Assembly (NCBI GenBank): GCA_002007315.1
Contig: LNZQ01000180.1
Coordinates: 1 to 12,906 of the forward strand
Direction: 5' to 3'
From: Epulopiscium sp. Nele67-Bin004
GTDB lineage: Bacteria > Bacillota_A > Clostridia > Lachnospirales > Cellulosilyticaceae
DNA: 12,906 bases
Part shown: piece by piece, positions 1 through 5,872 of the stretch
How positions within the stretch are numbered: the first letter of the stretch is position 1
How the letters are laid out: every line of letters starts with the position of its first letter
Made by a program: the position numbers and the translations under genes
The notes under the pieces: generated by a model
What the model was told of the DNA's origin: nothing
Database searches by the model: none
What the model saw: the letters and a program-made list of their open reading frames with translations, nothing else

Positions 1-102
1 TATAACCCACAGGAGCTCGTGCCCGGAACGAGCCGCGGTCATGATCACACAATAATCCAACACTGCATCCATGCGTCATCTAAACAGGGAAACTTCCGAG
101 GG

Positions 103-351
103 TCAGTCTTTTAGGGATTTGGCTATGCTTTCTCTGGCGAAAGAAGGGAAGAGCTCTGAAAACAGAGTGCGGTTGAGCACGGGCTTTACGCACAGTTCTT
201 TCATGAAATAGGGGTTTGCGGATTCCACTATGCCTTTTCTGTTTATCACAGCCATAGGCAGGGGGCAGTCCTCGTAAAATTGGCTGAACCAGCTCTCTTT
301 GTGATCTATTCTTTTTTTGAGGTATACTTCGAGTATGCGTTTTTCCAGCAT
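103..351 (-). CDS. Small PAS-domain-like protein or sensor fragment
   Basis: An 82-residue reading frame. Residues about 20-60 (WFSQFYEDCPLPMAVINRKG, then a VESANPYF stretch) look like the start of a PAS sensor domain, in which a 'P-x-x-V-x-N/D-x-x-G-x-V-x-x-A-N-x-x-F' pattern is common. No output domain follows: the frame ends soon after the first half of the fold, so the protein is either a fragment or a spurious ORF. The frame stays open upstream to about position 387, and the ATG used here has no clear ribosome site before it. Local G+C is about 47%, well above the rest of the window, so it may not belong to the same genome. Its function cannot be assigned. A truncated N-terminus of a PAS-containing regulator or histidine kinase is the best guess. 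Confidence 0.45.
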   Translation of the reverse strand: MLEKRILEVYLKKRIDHKESWFSQFYEDCPLPMAVINRKGIVESANPYFMKELCVKPVLNRTLFSELFPSFARESIAKSLKD

Positions 352-402
352 GGAGATATTTTTGTCGCTGTATCTATTTATATTTTATTCCAAAAAAAAT
401 TG

Positions 403-420
403 TATAACCAGTTGGTTATA
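403..420. repeat. 18-bp near-perfect palindrome
   Basis: TATAACCAGTTGGTTATA has two perfect 8-base arms (TATAACCA and TGGTTATA) around a 2-base centre. It lies about 50 bases upstream of the PAS-like ORF start. Its size and symmetry resemble operators of TetR-type repressors, but no regulator gene is visible in the window, so that role is inference only. Confidence 0.5.
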
Positions 421-754
421 GCTCGAAGAGCCCAAACTACAAATGTGTGAAATTAAAATCAGAACAAATTGAAATAAGTGTCTATCCTCAGAAACAATAA
501 TTACAATTTGCTGCATCGGTTAATTCATTTATTTATTCAAACTAAGAAGCTCATTTGAAATAATCATTAATATTACTACACTTTCTTCTATTTATTTTAT
601 GAAAACATTCAAAACTGAAGGTTCTTCACTGTTGTTCTTGTTGTCAGTCGGTCAAAAGTTGTGTCACATGGAGCAGTACTTAGTGTGTGAAGTGGACTTC
701 ACTTGTCGTATTCGTGTGACGCATAAATATATCACAATGTGGGCTGTCTTGTAC

Positions 755-816
755 ACAATAGCAATAGCAAACCGGTTTGTTAGCTACTGAGAAATGAGCA
801 AACTGGCTGCTATTGT
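755..816. repeat. Imperfect inverted repeat with 9-base perfect arms
   Basis: ACAATAGCA at 755-763 pairs perfectly with TGCTATTGT at 808-816. A further partial match (CCGGTTTG on the left, CAAACTGG on the right) lies inside the arms, next to the perfect palindrome CAAACCGGTTTG at 768-779. It could be the end or core of a small non-autonomous transposable element, but no target-site duplication was identified. Confidence 0.35.
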
Positions 817-1454
817 TTTGTCCTTGTTACAAAGAAAAGGGCATCAGCAGATAGTTCTCACTGCCTTTCTGAAGTGTGCATCTGAAAAATCTCCGTTTCC
901 CCTTTCCCTTCATCCCAACAAGAACTGGCTACCCTACCACTAGACCTGAACACACAAAACGGAGGGGTAGGCCAAATTTGGAGGGCCAAGGGGAAGGACT
1001 GGGATTGGGCCTTGATATGTCATGATTAAGTTGCTCATAGTCGCATTTTGAATGATTACTTTTGATGATACAATTTTTCCAGCTCAGCCAAGTATTGAAA
1101 AAATGCTTTGCAATATTTTACAATTCAATCTGTTATTCTCAATTTGATTTTCAACCAGCGATGTTTTTTAACCTACCAGTATTTTAATTTATTGTCTATT
1201 TGTCACATCTGTTTTTGGTTTGGGAAATCTGATATTTGCTGGGTAGATGAATGATGTTTAATAAAATGTGTTGTTGTTCTTGTTTTCCTGTCGAGCTCTG
1301 GGTGCTCATTATTGTTCAAGCCAAATGTCAAAGTTTTTTTATCTAAATGTACTTACTAATAGCTGTGTATTTTTTCTAAATGGAGCACAACAAAAGTTAT
1401 TAATGTTTACCCCAAAGTTACCAAATGCTGCTTGAAGGAAAGAATTTTTGTACT

Positions 1455-1589
1455 TTTGCCACCTCTGGTGGAAATTTTAACGATATAACATATATTAAGA
1501 ACCGTAGGAACTACGGGGATAGCTTGGTTATGCTTAACTCAAAAGAGTTATCGACCAAGAACCCCGTCACTTTAGTGATGGGAGGTTCA
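1455..1589 (+). mobile_element. Right-end remnant of an IS200/IS605-type (TnpB) element
   Basis: This is the 3' part of an element with no transposase or tnpB gene left. Its last 31 bases form a hairpin ending in GGTTCA, the usual look of the right end of TnpB-carrying IS200/IS605 elements. The right edge is put at 1589 because the helD reading frame becomes recognisable immediately afterwards (…KGQLKFYFDSS…). The left edge is not defined: the sequence turns foreign-looking near 1440-1455, where tnpB coding sequence would be expected. The short ORF at 1425-1616 ends with NYGDSLV and might preserve a scrap of the TnpB C-terminus, but I could not confirm this. The family call rests on RNA and hairpin architecture, not on a protein match. 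Confidence 0.55.
1495..1589 (+). ncRNA. Omega RNA / HEARO-like structured RNA
   Basis: Three consecutive stems are visible. The first is CCGTAG-GAA-CTACGG (1502-1516). The second is a two-part arm, CTTGGT (1523-1528) with ACCAAG (1554-1559), enclosing TAACTC-AAAA-GAGTTA (1535-1550). The third is a terminal hairpin: GAACC (1559-1563) with GGTTC (1584-1588) around CCGTCAC-TTTA-GTGATGG (1564-1581), with one G-T pair and a small bulge. A further hairpin CCACC-TCT-GGTGG lies just upstream at 1459-1471. This order, ending at the element's right edge, is that of the RNAs that guide TnpB nucleases. In such systems the guide is the sequence directly downstream of the element, here the first bases of the helD remnant. 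Without a local TnpB it would be orphan or act in trans. Confidence 0.55.
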
Positions 1590-1653
1590 GAAAGGTCAGC
1601 TAAAATTTTATTTTGATTCAAGTACAACGATAACAGACAATGTATTAAAAGAA

Positions 1654-3300
1654 GTGCTTGGAAAAAACACATCAGATAAAATGCGAAATATAGTTGAAAC
1701 TATTCAGCAGGAACAAAACGACATAATTAGAAATAAAAGCAACGACTTGCTTATCGTTCAAGGTGTTGCAGGTAGCGGTAAGACGTCTATTGCAATGCAT
1801 AGAATAGCATTTTTGTTATATAACCATATGGATGCTGGGCTAAGTCATAAAGATGTTATGATTTTGTCGCCAAATAGTTTGTTTGGTGAATATATATCGG
1901 AGGTTTTGCCAGAGTTAGGTGAAAAAAATGTAATAAGTAACACTCTTGAAGACTTATATAAAGCCGAACTTAGAGGTTCAGCTCGTATGGATACAAAAAA
2001 TCGTCATCTTGAACTTATGATAAGTAGCAAAAATCGAAATAAGATGTGGGAAGAAATGGAATTCAAAGGTTCATATGAGTTTATAACTATTTTGGATAGA
2101 TACCTTGATTGGATTGAAAATGAAGGTATGGAATTTGAAGATATTTTATATAATGACAAACTAGTGATGGAAAAAGATGAATTTAGGGCACATTTTTTGG
2201 ACAATCAAATTGGTATGTCTACAGGAAGTAGATTAGCTCGTATTGAACGTATTTTGATAGATAGACTTAGACCCCTTGAAATAGAGCGTAGAGCGGAAAT
2301 TGAAGAAATGCTTATTCAGCAAGGTGGGTTTGACTACGAAGAAGATAAAGAAGCACAACGTCGCATAGACGAGCTACGAGGGAAATTTATCTCTTATATT
2401 AGTAAGTATACTCGAAATAATTTTCTTCTGATTTATATAAACTTAGTTAAAGATTTTGAGCATTTTCAAAAGTTTTCTGAGGGAGTTGAACTGCCAAAAA
2501 GCATAAAGGGAATGCTAGCTTTTACAACTAAACGATTATCGCATGGATTGATGAGTTATGTTGACGGAGCGGTGATGTTGTATATTAAACTGAAACTTGA
2601 AGGTAGCACGAATTTCTCTAAATACCGTCAAGTTGTTATTGATGAGGCACAAGATTATTATCCGATTCATTATTATATATTTAAAATGTTATTTAAAAAT
2701 AGTCACTACACTGTGTTAGGCGACTATGGTCAAACGATAGAAAAAACTAGTACAGATACGGTATATGATGATGCAATAAAAATTCTTGAGCCAAAAAAGC
2801 CACTTAGAATAGACTTAACTAAAAGTTATCGTTCATCATATGAAATCAATAATTTTATTTCTAATTTACGTGGCGACACAAATGTAACACTTGCGTTTGA
2901 AAGACATGAGGAAAAACCGAGCGTTATGGGGGTTGAAACAGAGGAGCAGTTGCAACAATTGCTCTTAGATGAAGTTGAAAAATATAAAGCACAAAATTTT
3001 GCAAGAATTGTAGTTCTGTGCAAAGACAAAGTTCAAGTGAAACTTCTTAAAGAAAGTATTGGCACAAAGTTGATAGCTCAATACGTTCTGCAAGATGACG
3101 TTCCATTAAAGCATCAAGTAACTGTTATGCCAAGTTATATGTCTAAAGGGCTTGAGTATGATGCAGTTATTGTTTATGATGCTAACGATAAAAATTATGT
3201 TTCACAGTTTGATAAACAGCTATTATATGTATCTTGTAGTAGAGCGTTGCACCGTCTATCAGTATTATATAAAGGTGTATGTACAAAGTATATTAAGTAA
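1654..3300 (+). CDS. helD: HelD-type UvrD-like helicase, N-terminally truncated (probable pseudogene)
   Basis: This is a superfamily 1 ATPase of the HelD group, motors that bind RNA polymerase and help recycle stalled enzyme. Visible motifs are Walker A GVAGSGKT (37-44), Walker B DEAQD (330-334), GDYGQ (356-360), SYRSS (391-395), SKGLEYDAV (497-505) and the C-terminal YVSCSRA (525-531). The ATPase core and C-terminus are therefore complete. Full HelD proteins are about 700-780 residues and have some 200 residues before Walker A. Here only about 36 precede it. HelD-like sequence (KGQLKFYFDSSTTITDNVLKE) continues in frame upstream of the GTG at 1654 back to about 1591, and the frame stops at 1576-1578 inside the IS605-type remnant. 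No convincing ribosome site precedes 1654. The coiled-coil arm that enters the polymerase secondary channel is therefore missing, so a normal HelD role is unlikely. A free-standing UvrD-like helicase is the less likely alternative. Confidence 0.85.
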   Translation: MLGKNTSDKMRNIVETIQQEQNDIIRNKSNDLLIVQGVAGSGKTSIAMHRIAFLLYNHMDAGLSHKDVMILSPNSLFGEYISEVLPELGEKNVISNTLEDLYKAELRGSARMDTKNRHLELMISSKNRNKMWEEMEFKGSYEFITILDRYLDWIENEGMEFEDILYNDKLVMEKDEFRAHFLDNQIGMSTGSRLARIERILIDRLRPLEIERRAEIEEMLIQQGGFDYEEDKEAQRRIDELRGKFISYISKYTRNNFLLIYINLVKDFEHFQKFSEGVELPKSIKGMLAFTTKRLSHGLMSYVDGAVMLYIKLKLEGSTNFSKYRQVVIDEAQDYYPIHYYIFKMLFKNSHYTVLGDYGQTIEKTSTDTVYDDAIKILEPKKPLRIDLTKSYRSSYEINNFISNLRGDTNVTLAFERHEEKPSVMGVETEEQLQQLLLDEVEKYKAQNFARIVVLCKDKVQVKLLKESIGTKLIAQYVLQDDVPLKHQVTVMPSYMSKGLEYDAVIVYDANDKNYVSQFDKQLLYVSCSRALHRLSVLYKGVCTKYIK

Positions 3301-3315
3301 AAAAATTGGACAAAA

Positions 3316-3371
3316 AGGCTATATAATTCTCATTTTTAAAGTAACTATGGGAAGTATATAGCCTGTTTTTT
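3316..3371. terminator. Bidirectional terminator between helD and the small ORF
   Basis: A perfect 10-base inverted repeat, AGGCTATATA (3316-3325) and TATATAGCCT (3355-3364), has a 29-base loop. It is followed by GTTTTTT on the plus strand, and the minus-strand side also ends in a short T run. It sits between the 3' ends of two converging genes. The long loop makes it somewhat weaker than a classical terminator. Confidence 0.6.
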
Positions 3372-3380
3372 GATTTGATT

Positions 3381-3629
3381 TTAATAAGTTGTCGTAAGTG
3401 CATTAGCGATTGCATTTGGCGTGTACATCGCTTTTTGATATGCAATTTGAGCAGGAGATTGTTGTGTATTATTGCTAGTTGCAGTTGTTGCTGAAACAGG
3501 TTCAACTGGAGTAACTGCATTTAATACGTTGTCCAAATCTGATTGAAAATTTGTACTTGTACCATTTCGCCTGTCAATTATTTGAGCTTGAGTTGTTGCA
3601 AGAGTTGCATAAATATTATTCATGTTCAT
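3381..3629 (-). CDS. Small Thr/Ala/Asn-rich protein of unknown function
   Basis: An 82-residue protein that I do not recognise. It starts MNMNNIYATLATTQAQIIDR, has a linker rich in Thr, Val, Pro, Ser and Asn in the middle, and ends in an Ala/Asn/Thr-rich tail. There is no signal peptide, membrane segment or cysteine. It is likely real: a strong ribosome site AAGGGGG (3638-3644) sits 8 bases before the ATG, a good promoter lies upstream at 3707-3734, and a terminator lies just beyond its stop. A second in-frame ATG two codons later is possible. It stands alone between helD and tcdA, both transcribed as separate units, so the context gives no clue to its role. The N-terminal helix-like half followed by a disordered tail recalls small accessory or motility-associated proteins, but that is only an impression. 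Confidence 0.6.
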   Translation of the reverse strand: MNMNNIYATLATTQAQIIDRRNGTSTNFQSDLDNVLNAVTPVEPVSATTATSNNTQQSPAQIAYQKAMYTPNAIANALTTTY

Positions 3630-3706
3630 AGTAATTACCCCCTTGTTTTTAGTTGTTACTTATCCATTTATCACCACCATAAAATTTGTGTCCTAAATTG
3701 TTTCTT

Positions 3707-3734
3707 TCTATAAAATATATCGACATTTTGCCAA
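3707..3734 (-). promoter_or_regulatory. Sigma-A-type promoter of the small ORF
   Basis: On the minus strand, TTGGCA (3729-3734, five of six consensus bases) is followed after 16 bases by TATAGA (3707-3712, five of six). Transcription would start about 70-80 bases before the ATG. An overlapping TCAA-N14-TCGATAT (3717-3741) resembles a flagellar sigma-28/SigD site, but the sigma-A reading is the better match. Confidence 0.5.
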
Positions 3735-3825
3735 AAATTGATGATAAGTTAAATTCACATAAAATGTATGAACTTTTTATGAATAAAGATTATCCCAGTG
3801 ATTAATGGACAGACTAATTTAACAA

Positions 3826-3882
3826 AAACCATTACCCAAATTTATGATAAATAACCAATGACTACCTTTTGGATAATGGTTT
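3826..3882 (-). terminator. Probable terminator after tcdA
   Basis: AAACCATTA (3826-3834) pairs perfectly with TAATGGTTT (3874-3882). After one mismatch the stem continues as CCAAA (3836-3840) with TTTGG (3868-3872). On the minus strand it is followed by TTTTTGTT. It begins about 50 bases past the tcdA stop. The other strand lacks a clear T run. Confidence 0.55.
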
Positions 3883-3930
3883 AGCTTAATTATTACTATA
3901 TAATATGATTTTTATGACAACTTTGTGCAA

Positions 3931-4656
3931 CTATTCTATAAAATGTTTGACAACTTGCGAGGCAAGAATTAATCCTGCTACTGATGGGACAAATGAAACA
4001 GATGCAGGGGGTTGTCGTTTGCTGAAAGTGGCAGCGGGTGCGTTTGGATCTACTGGTAAAGGTAACGGTTTTAGTGGTAATTCAGTAGAGTATACAACTT
4101 TAAGTTTTTTAACACGACGTTTTTTTAGTTCATGTCGCATAACTTTTGCAAGTGGACAAACGCTAGTTTTGTATATATCAGCTACTTGTAGCTTTGTTGG
4201 GTCTAGCTTATTTGCTGCACCCATAGAGCTTATTAGTGGTAGTCCCATTTCAGGGCAACGTACTGCAAGGTCTATTTTTGACGTAACTGTGTCAATAGCA
4301 TCAACAACATAGCCATAGTCTGGTTGCAACAACATGTCAGCCGTTTCAGCATTATAAATAGACTGATGTATAGTTATATCTAAATTTGGATTTATAGTAA
4401 GAAGTCTATCACGCATAACTTCAACTTTTGGTTGCCCAACTGTATTGTGTGTGGCGTGTATTTGGCGGTTGATATTTGTAATACAAACATTATCGCTGTC
4501 GATTAGGACAAGGCTACCGACACCTGTACGTGCAAGTGCCTCAGCGGTGAATGAACCTACTCCCCCTATACCAAATACTGCAACTTTTGCATTTTGTAGT
4601 TTGTCTAGTGCCTCTTTGCCAAGAAGCATTTCTGTTCTAGTGAACGCATTTAACAT
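3931..4656 (-). CDS. tcdA: tRNA threonylcarbamoyladenosine dehydratase TcdA
   Basis: A ThiF/E1-like adenylating enzyme that dehydrates t6A at tRNA position 37 to the cyclic form ct6A, using ATP, in the cytoplasm. The 241-residue length is normal. The nucleotide-binding loop GIGGVGS is at 29-35 after the strand KVAVF. NINRQ at 61-65 is the arginine-bearing ATP motif, and VVDAIDTV (117-124) is the family's DAID segment. SVCPLAK (165-171) carries a cysteine, and SFVPSVAGL (221-229) is the C-terminal signature that separates TcdA from MoeB and ThiF. A proline-rich linker (about 193-206) precedes it. The start is supported by AGGAGGG (4665-4671), 8 bases upstream. It is a single-gene unit, divergent from the nuclease gene to its right. 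CsdE/CsdA sulfur-transfer partners are not nearby, as is usual in Firmicutes. Confidence 0.93.
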   Translation of the reverse strand: MLNAFTRTEMLLGKEALDKLQNAKVAVFGIGGVGSFTAEALARTGVGSLVLIDSDNVCITNINRQIHATHNTVGQPKVEVMRDRLLTINPNLDITIHQSIYNAETADMLLQPDYGYVVDAIDTVTSKIDLAVRCPEMGLPLISSMGAANKLDPTKLQVADIYKTSVCPLAKVMRHELKKRRVKKLKVVYSTELPLKPLPLPVDPNAPAATFSKRQPPASVSFVPSVAGLILASQVVKHFIE

Positions 4657-4733
4657 TAAAAAATCCCTCCTAAGTATGATACTAATATTATGTACTATTT
4701 TGATATGTTTGTATACAGATTTTGGAGAGTATA

Positions 4734-4742
4734 TGATATAAT
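4734..4742 (+). promoter_or_regulatory. Extended -10 promoter of the Rpn-type gene
   Basis: TGATATAAT is a perfect TATAAT (4737-4742) with an upstream TG one base away. The -35 region is poor (TACAGA at 4714-4719 in the 17-base position). It is followed by AGAGGGG upstream of the ATG at 4773. The tcdA promoter must lie in the same gap on the other strand, but I see no clear match for it. Confidence 0.5.
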
Positions 4743-4772
4743 AGTAATAAATTTTTAGAAAGAGGGGACGAA

Positions 4773-5816
4773 ATGGCGAAATCTAAAGAAGATAATATAC
4801 CTAAACCAGATATAATTTGCAAAGAATTTTGGAATAATGAAAGGTGTGCAGATTTATTTAATACGGTATTGTTTAAAGGAAAACAAATAATACAACCTAC
4901 TGATTTGATTGATTTAGATACAGATGTTTCGAGTTCGATTGAGTTTGCAAAAAGTATTGAATCGCTAAAAAAGACTAGAGATATTTATAAAAAGTCTAAG
5001 CAAGGTATTGATTTTTTGATAATAGGTGTTGAAAATCAAGATGAAATTAATTATAGCATGCCAATGCGTACGATGATTTATGATGGATTATGTTATTATA
5101 ATCAGGTTAGAGACATAAGTACTAATAATAAGAAAAATAATGTTAAATATAATGGTAGGGCTGAATTTTTATCGGGTATGAAAAAAACTGATAAAATTAA
5201 TCCAGTTATAACATTAATTATTTACTATGGAGAAAAGCCTTGGGACGGTGCAACATCTTTAAAAGAGATGATGGCACCTTTAGATGATGTTGTTATGGAG
5301 CTTGTATCAGACTACAAGATGAATTTGCTTGAAATTAGAAATGCTAACAACTATAAGTTTAGTAACCCAAATTTAGAGTTAATATTTGATATTAGTAATG
5401 AATTGTTAAAGGGAAACTTAGAAAAAGTTAGGAAGAAATATCAGGCAGATATTTTATCGCCAGAGGAGCTTAGATTTATTGGATATGTAACTAAATCTAA
5501 AAACTTTATGAATAACAGAAAGGAGAATGTGAATATGTGTGAAGCACTACAAAAATGGGAAGACCAGACTTTTGAAAAAGGTAAAGCAGAAGGTAAAGCA
5601 GAAGGTAAAGCGGAAGGTAAAGCGGAAGGTGAAGCAAAAGGTAAAGCAGAGGGCAAGGCAGAGGGCAAGGCAGAGGGCAAGGCAGAAGGTGAAGCAAATA
5701 AAACTATTGAGCTTGCAATAGCATTTTTAGATGTGTTAGATAACGAAACAATCGCAATAAAAACAGGGCTATCTCTTGATAAAGTAAAACAACTTAGAGC
5801 AGAAAACGAAATTTAA
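4773..5816 (+). CDS. Rpn-like PD-(D/E)XK nuclease / putative transposase with KAEG repeat tail
   Basis: A 347-residue member of the Rpn / YhgA-like group, DNA endonucleases related to transposases and linked to RecA-independent recombination. Residues about 20-190 form the nuclease domain: IDFLIIGVENQ (79-89), with Asp80, Glu87 and Gln89 as likely metal-binding residues, then INYSMPMRTMIYDGLCYYNQ (92-111), typical of clostridial members, and PVITLIIYYGEKPWDG (144-159). A helical segment (about 200-265) follows, then a hydrophilic tandem repeat KAEG (271-310), and a short terminal helix pair ending IAIKTGLSLDKVKQLR. The tail repeat is common in this family and varies in length. AGAGGGG just before the ATG supports the start. 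It is transcribed alone, divergent from tcdA, and ends at a strong terminator. Whether it moves DNA, acts as a defence or toxin-like nuclease, or is domesticated cannot be told from the sequence. Confidence 0.85.
   Translation: MAKSKEDNIPKPDIICKEFWNNERCADLFNTVLFKGKQIIQPTDLIDLDTDVSSSIEFAKSIESLKKTRDIYKKSKQGIDFLIIGVENQDEINYSMPMRTMIYDGLCYYNQVRDISTNNKKNNVKYNGRAEFLSGMKKTDKINPVITLIIYYGEKPWDGATSLKEMMAPLDDVVMELVSDYKMNLLEIRNANNYKFSNPNLELIFDISNELLKGNLEKVRKKYQADILSPEELRFIGYVTKSKNFMNNRKENVNMCEALQKWEDQTFEKGKAEGKAEGKAEGKAEGEAKGKAEGKAEGKAEGKAEGEANKTIELAIAFLDVLDNETIAIKTGLSLDKVKQLRAENEI
5583..5702 (+). repeat. 12-bp coding minisatellite (about 10 units)
   Basis: Ten 12-base units encode KAEG, KAEG, KAEG, KAEG, EAKG, KAEG, KAEG, KAEG, KAEG and EANK. 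The pattern four-KAEG-plus-one-EA-unit occurs twice, so a 60-base block appears duplicated. The first block uses mostly AAA, GAA and GGT, whereas the second uses AAG, GAG and GGC, so the two blocks expanded separately or diverged before homogenising. The frame is kept throughout. Confidence 0.9.
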
Positions 5817-5822
5817 ACTAAC

Positions 5823-5859
5823 AAAAAGTACCCCCTTAAAATTTGAGGAGGTACTTTTT
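5823..5859. terminator. Strong bidirectional terminator
   Basis: AAAAAGTACC (5823-5832) and GGTACTTTTT (5850-5859) form a perfect 10-base stem. It extends inward through CCTT/GAGG-type pairs around a 7-base A/T loop. The A run on one side and T run on the other make it work for both converging genes, the Rpn-like gene (+) and argH (-). Confidence 0.85.
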
Positions 5860-5872
5860 CTATGCCAATTTA

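Larger units (their letters stand above)
388..1454. other. Gene-free, eukaryote-like non-coding stretch
   Basis: I see no credible coding region here. The only ORFs (for example at 599-790) are short and have no ribosome site or recognisable protein. The stretch holds several small palindromes: TGAAGT-GG-ACTTCA near 697-710, CAAACCGGTTTG at 768-779, and 9-base arms ACAATAGCA at 755-763 with TGCTATTGT at 808-816. An AATAAA at 1260-1265 is followed directly by a GT-rich run (about 1266-1285), the arrangement of a eukaryotic polyadenylation site. Composition and texture differ from the bacterial genes to the right, where intergenic gaps are under 310 bases. Host DNA joined by assembly or whole-genome-amplification chimerism is my preferred reading. 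A degraded bacterial region is the alternative. The exact edges are uncertain. Confidence 0.45.

Noticed and set aside
15..33. GCTCGT / ACGAGC hairpin as terminator of the PAS-like ORF
   Set aside because: Only a 6-base stem, with no T run on either strand.
599..790. 63-residue plus-strand ORF in the gene-free stretch
   Set aside because: No ribosome site and no recognisable protein features. It lies in DNA that looks non-coding and possibly eukaryotic.
1425..1616. 63-residue plus-strand ORF over the hairpin cluster
   Set aside because: The hairpins explain the sequence better than coding. It could at most retain a scrap of the TnpB C-terminus, which I could not confirm.
3905..4312. 135-residue plus-strand ORF opposite tcdA
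   Set aside because: It is the antisense shadow of a well-supported gene and has no ribosome site or family features.
3381..4656. The small ORF and tcdA as a defence or toxin-antitoxin pair with the Rpn-like gene
   Set aside because: Each has its own promoter or terminator signals, tcdA is a housekeeping tRNA-modification gene, and there is no overlap or coupling to suggest a system.
5583..5702. Regular 12-base repeats as a CRISPR array
   Set aside because: There are no spacers, the period is 12 bases, and the units are in-frame KAEG codons of a recognised protein tail.
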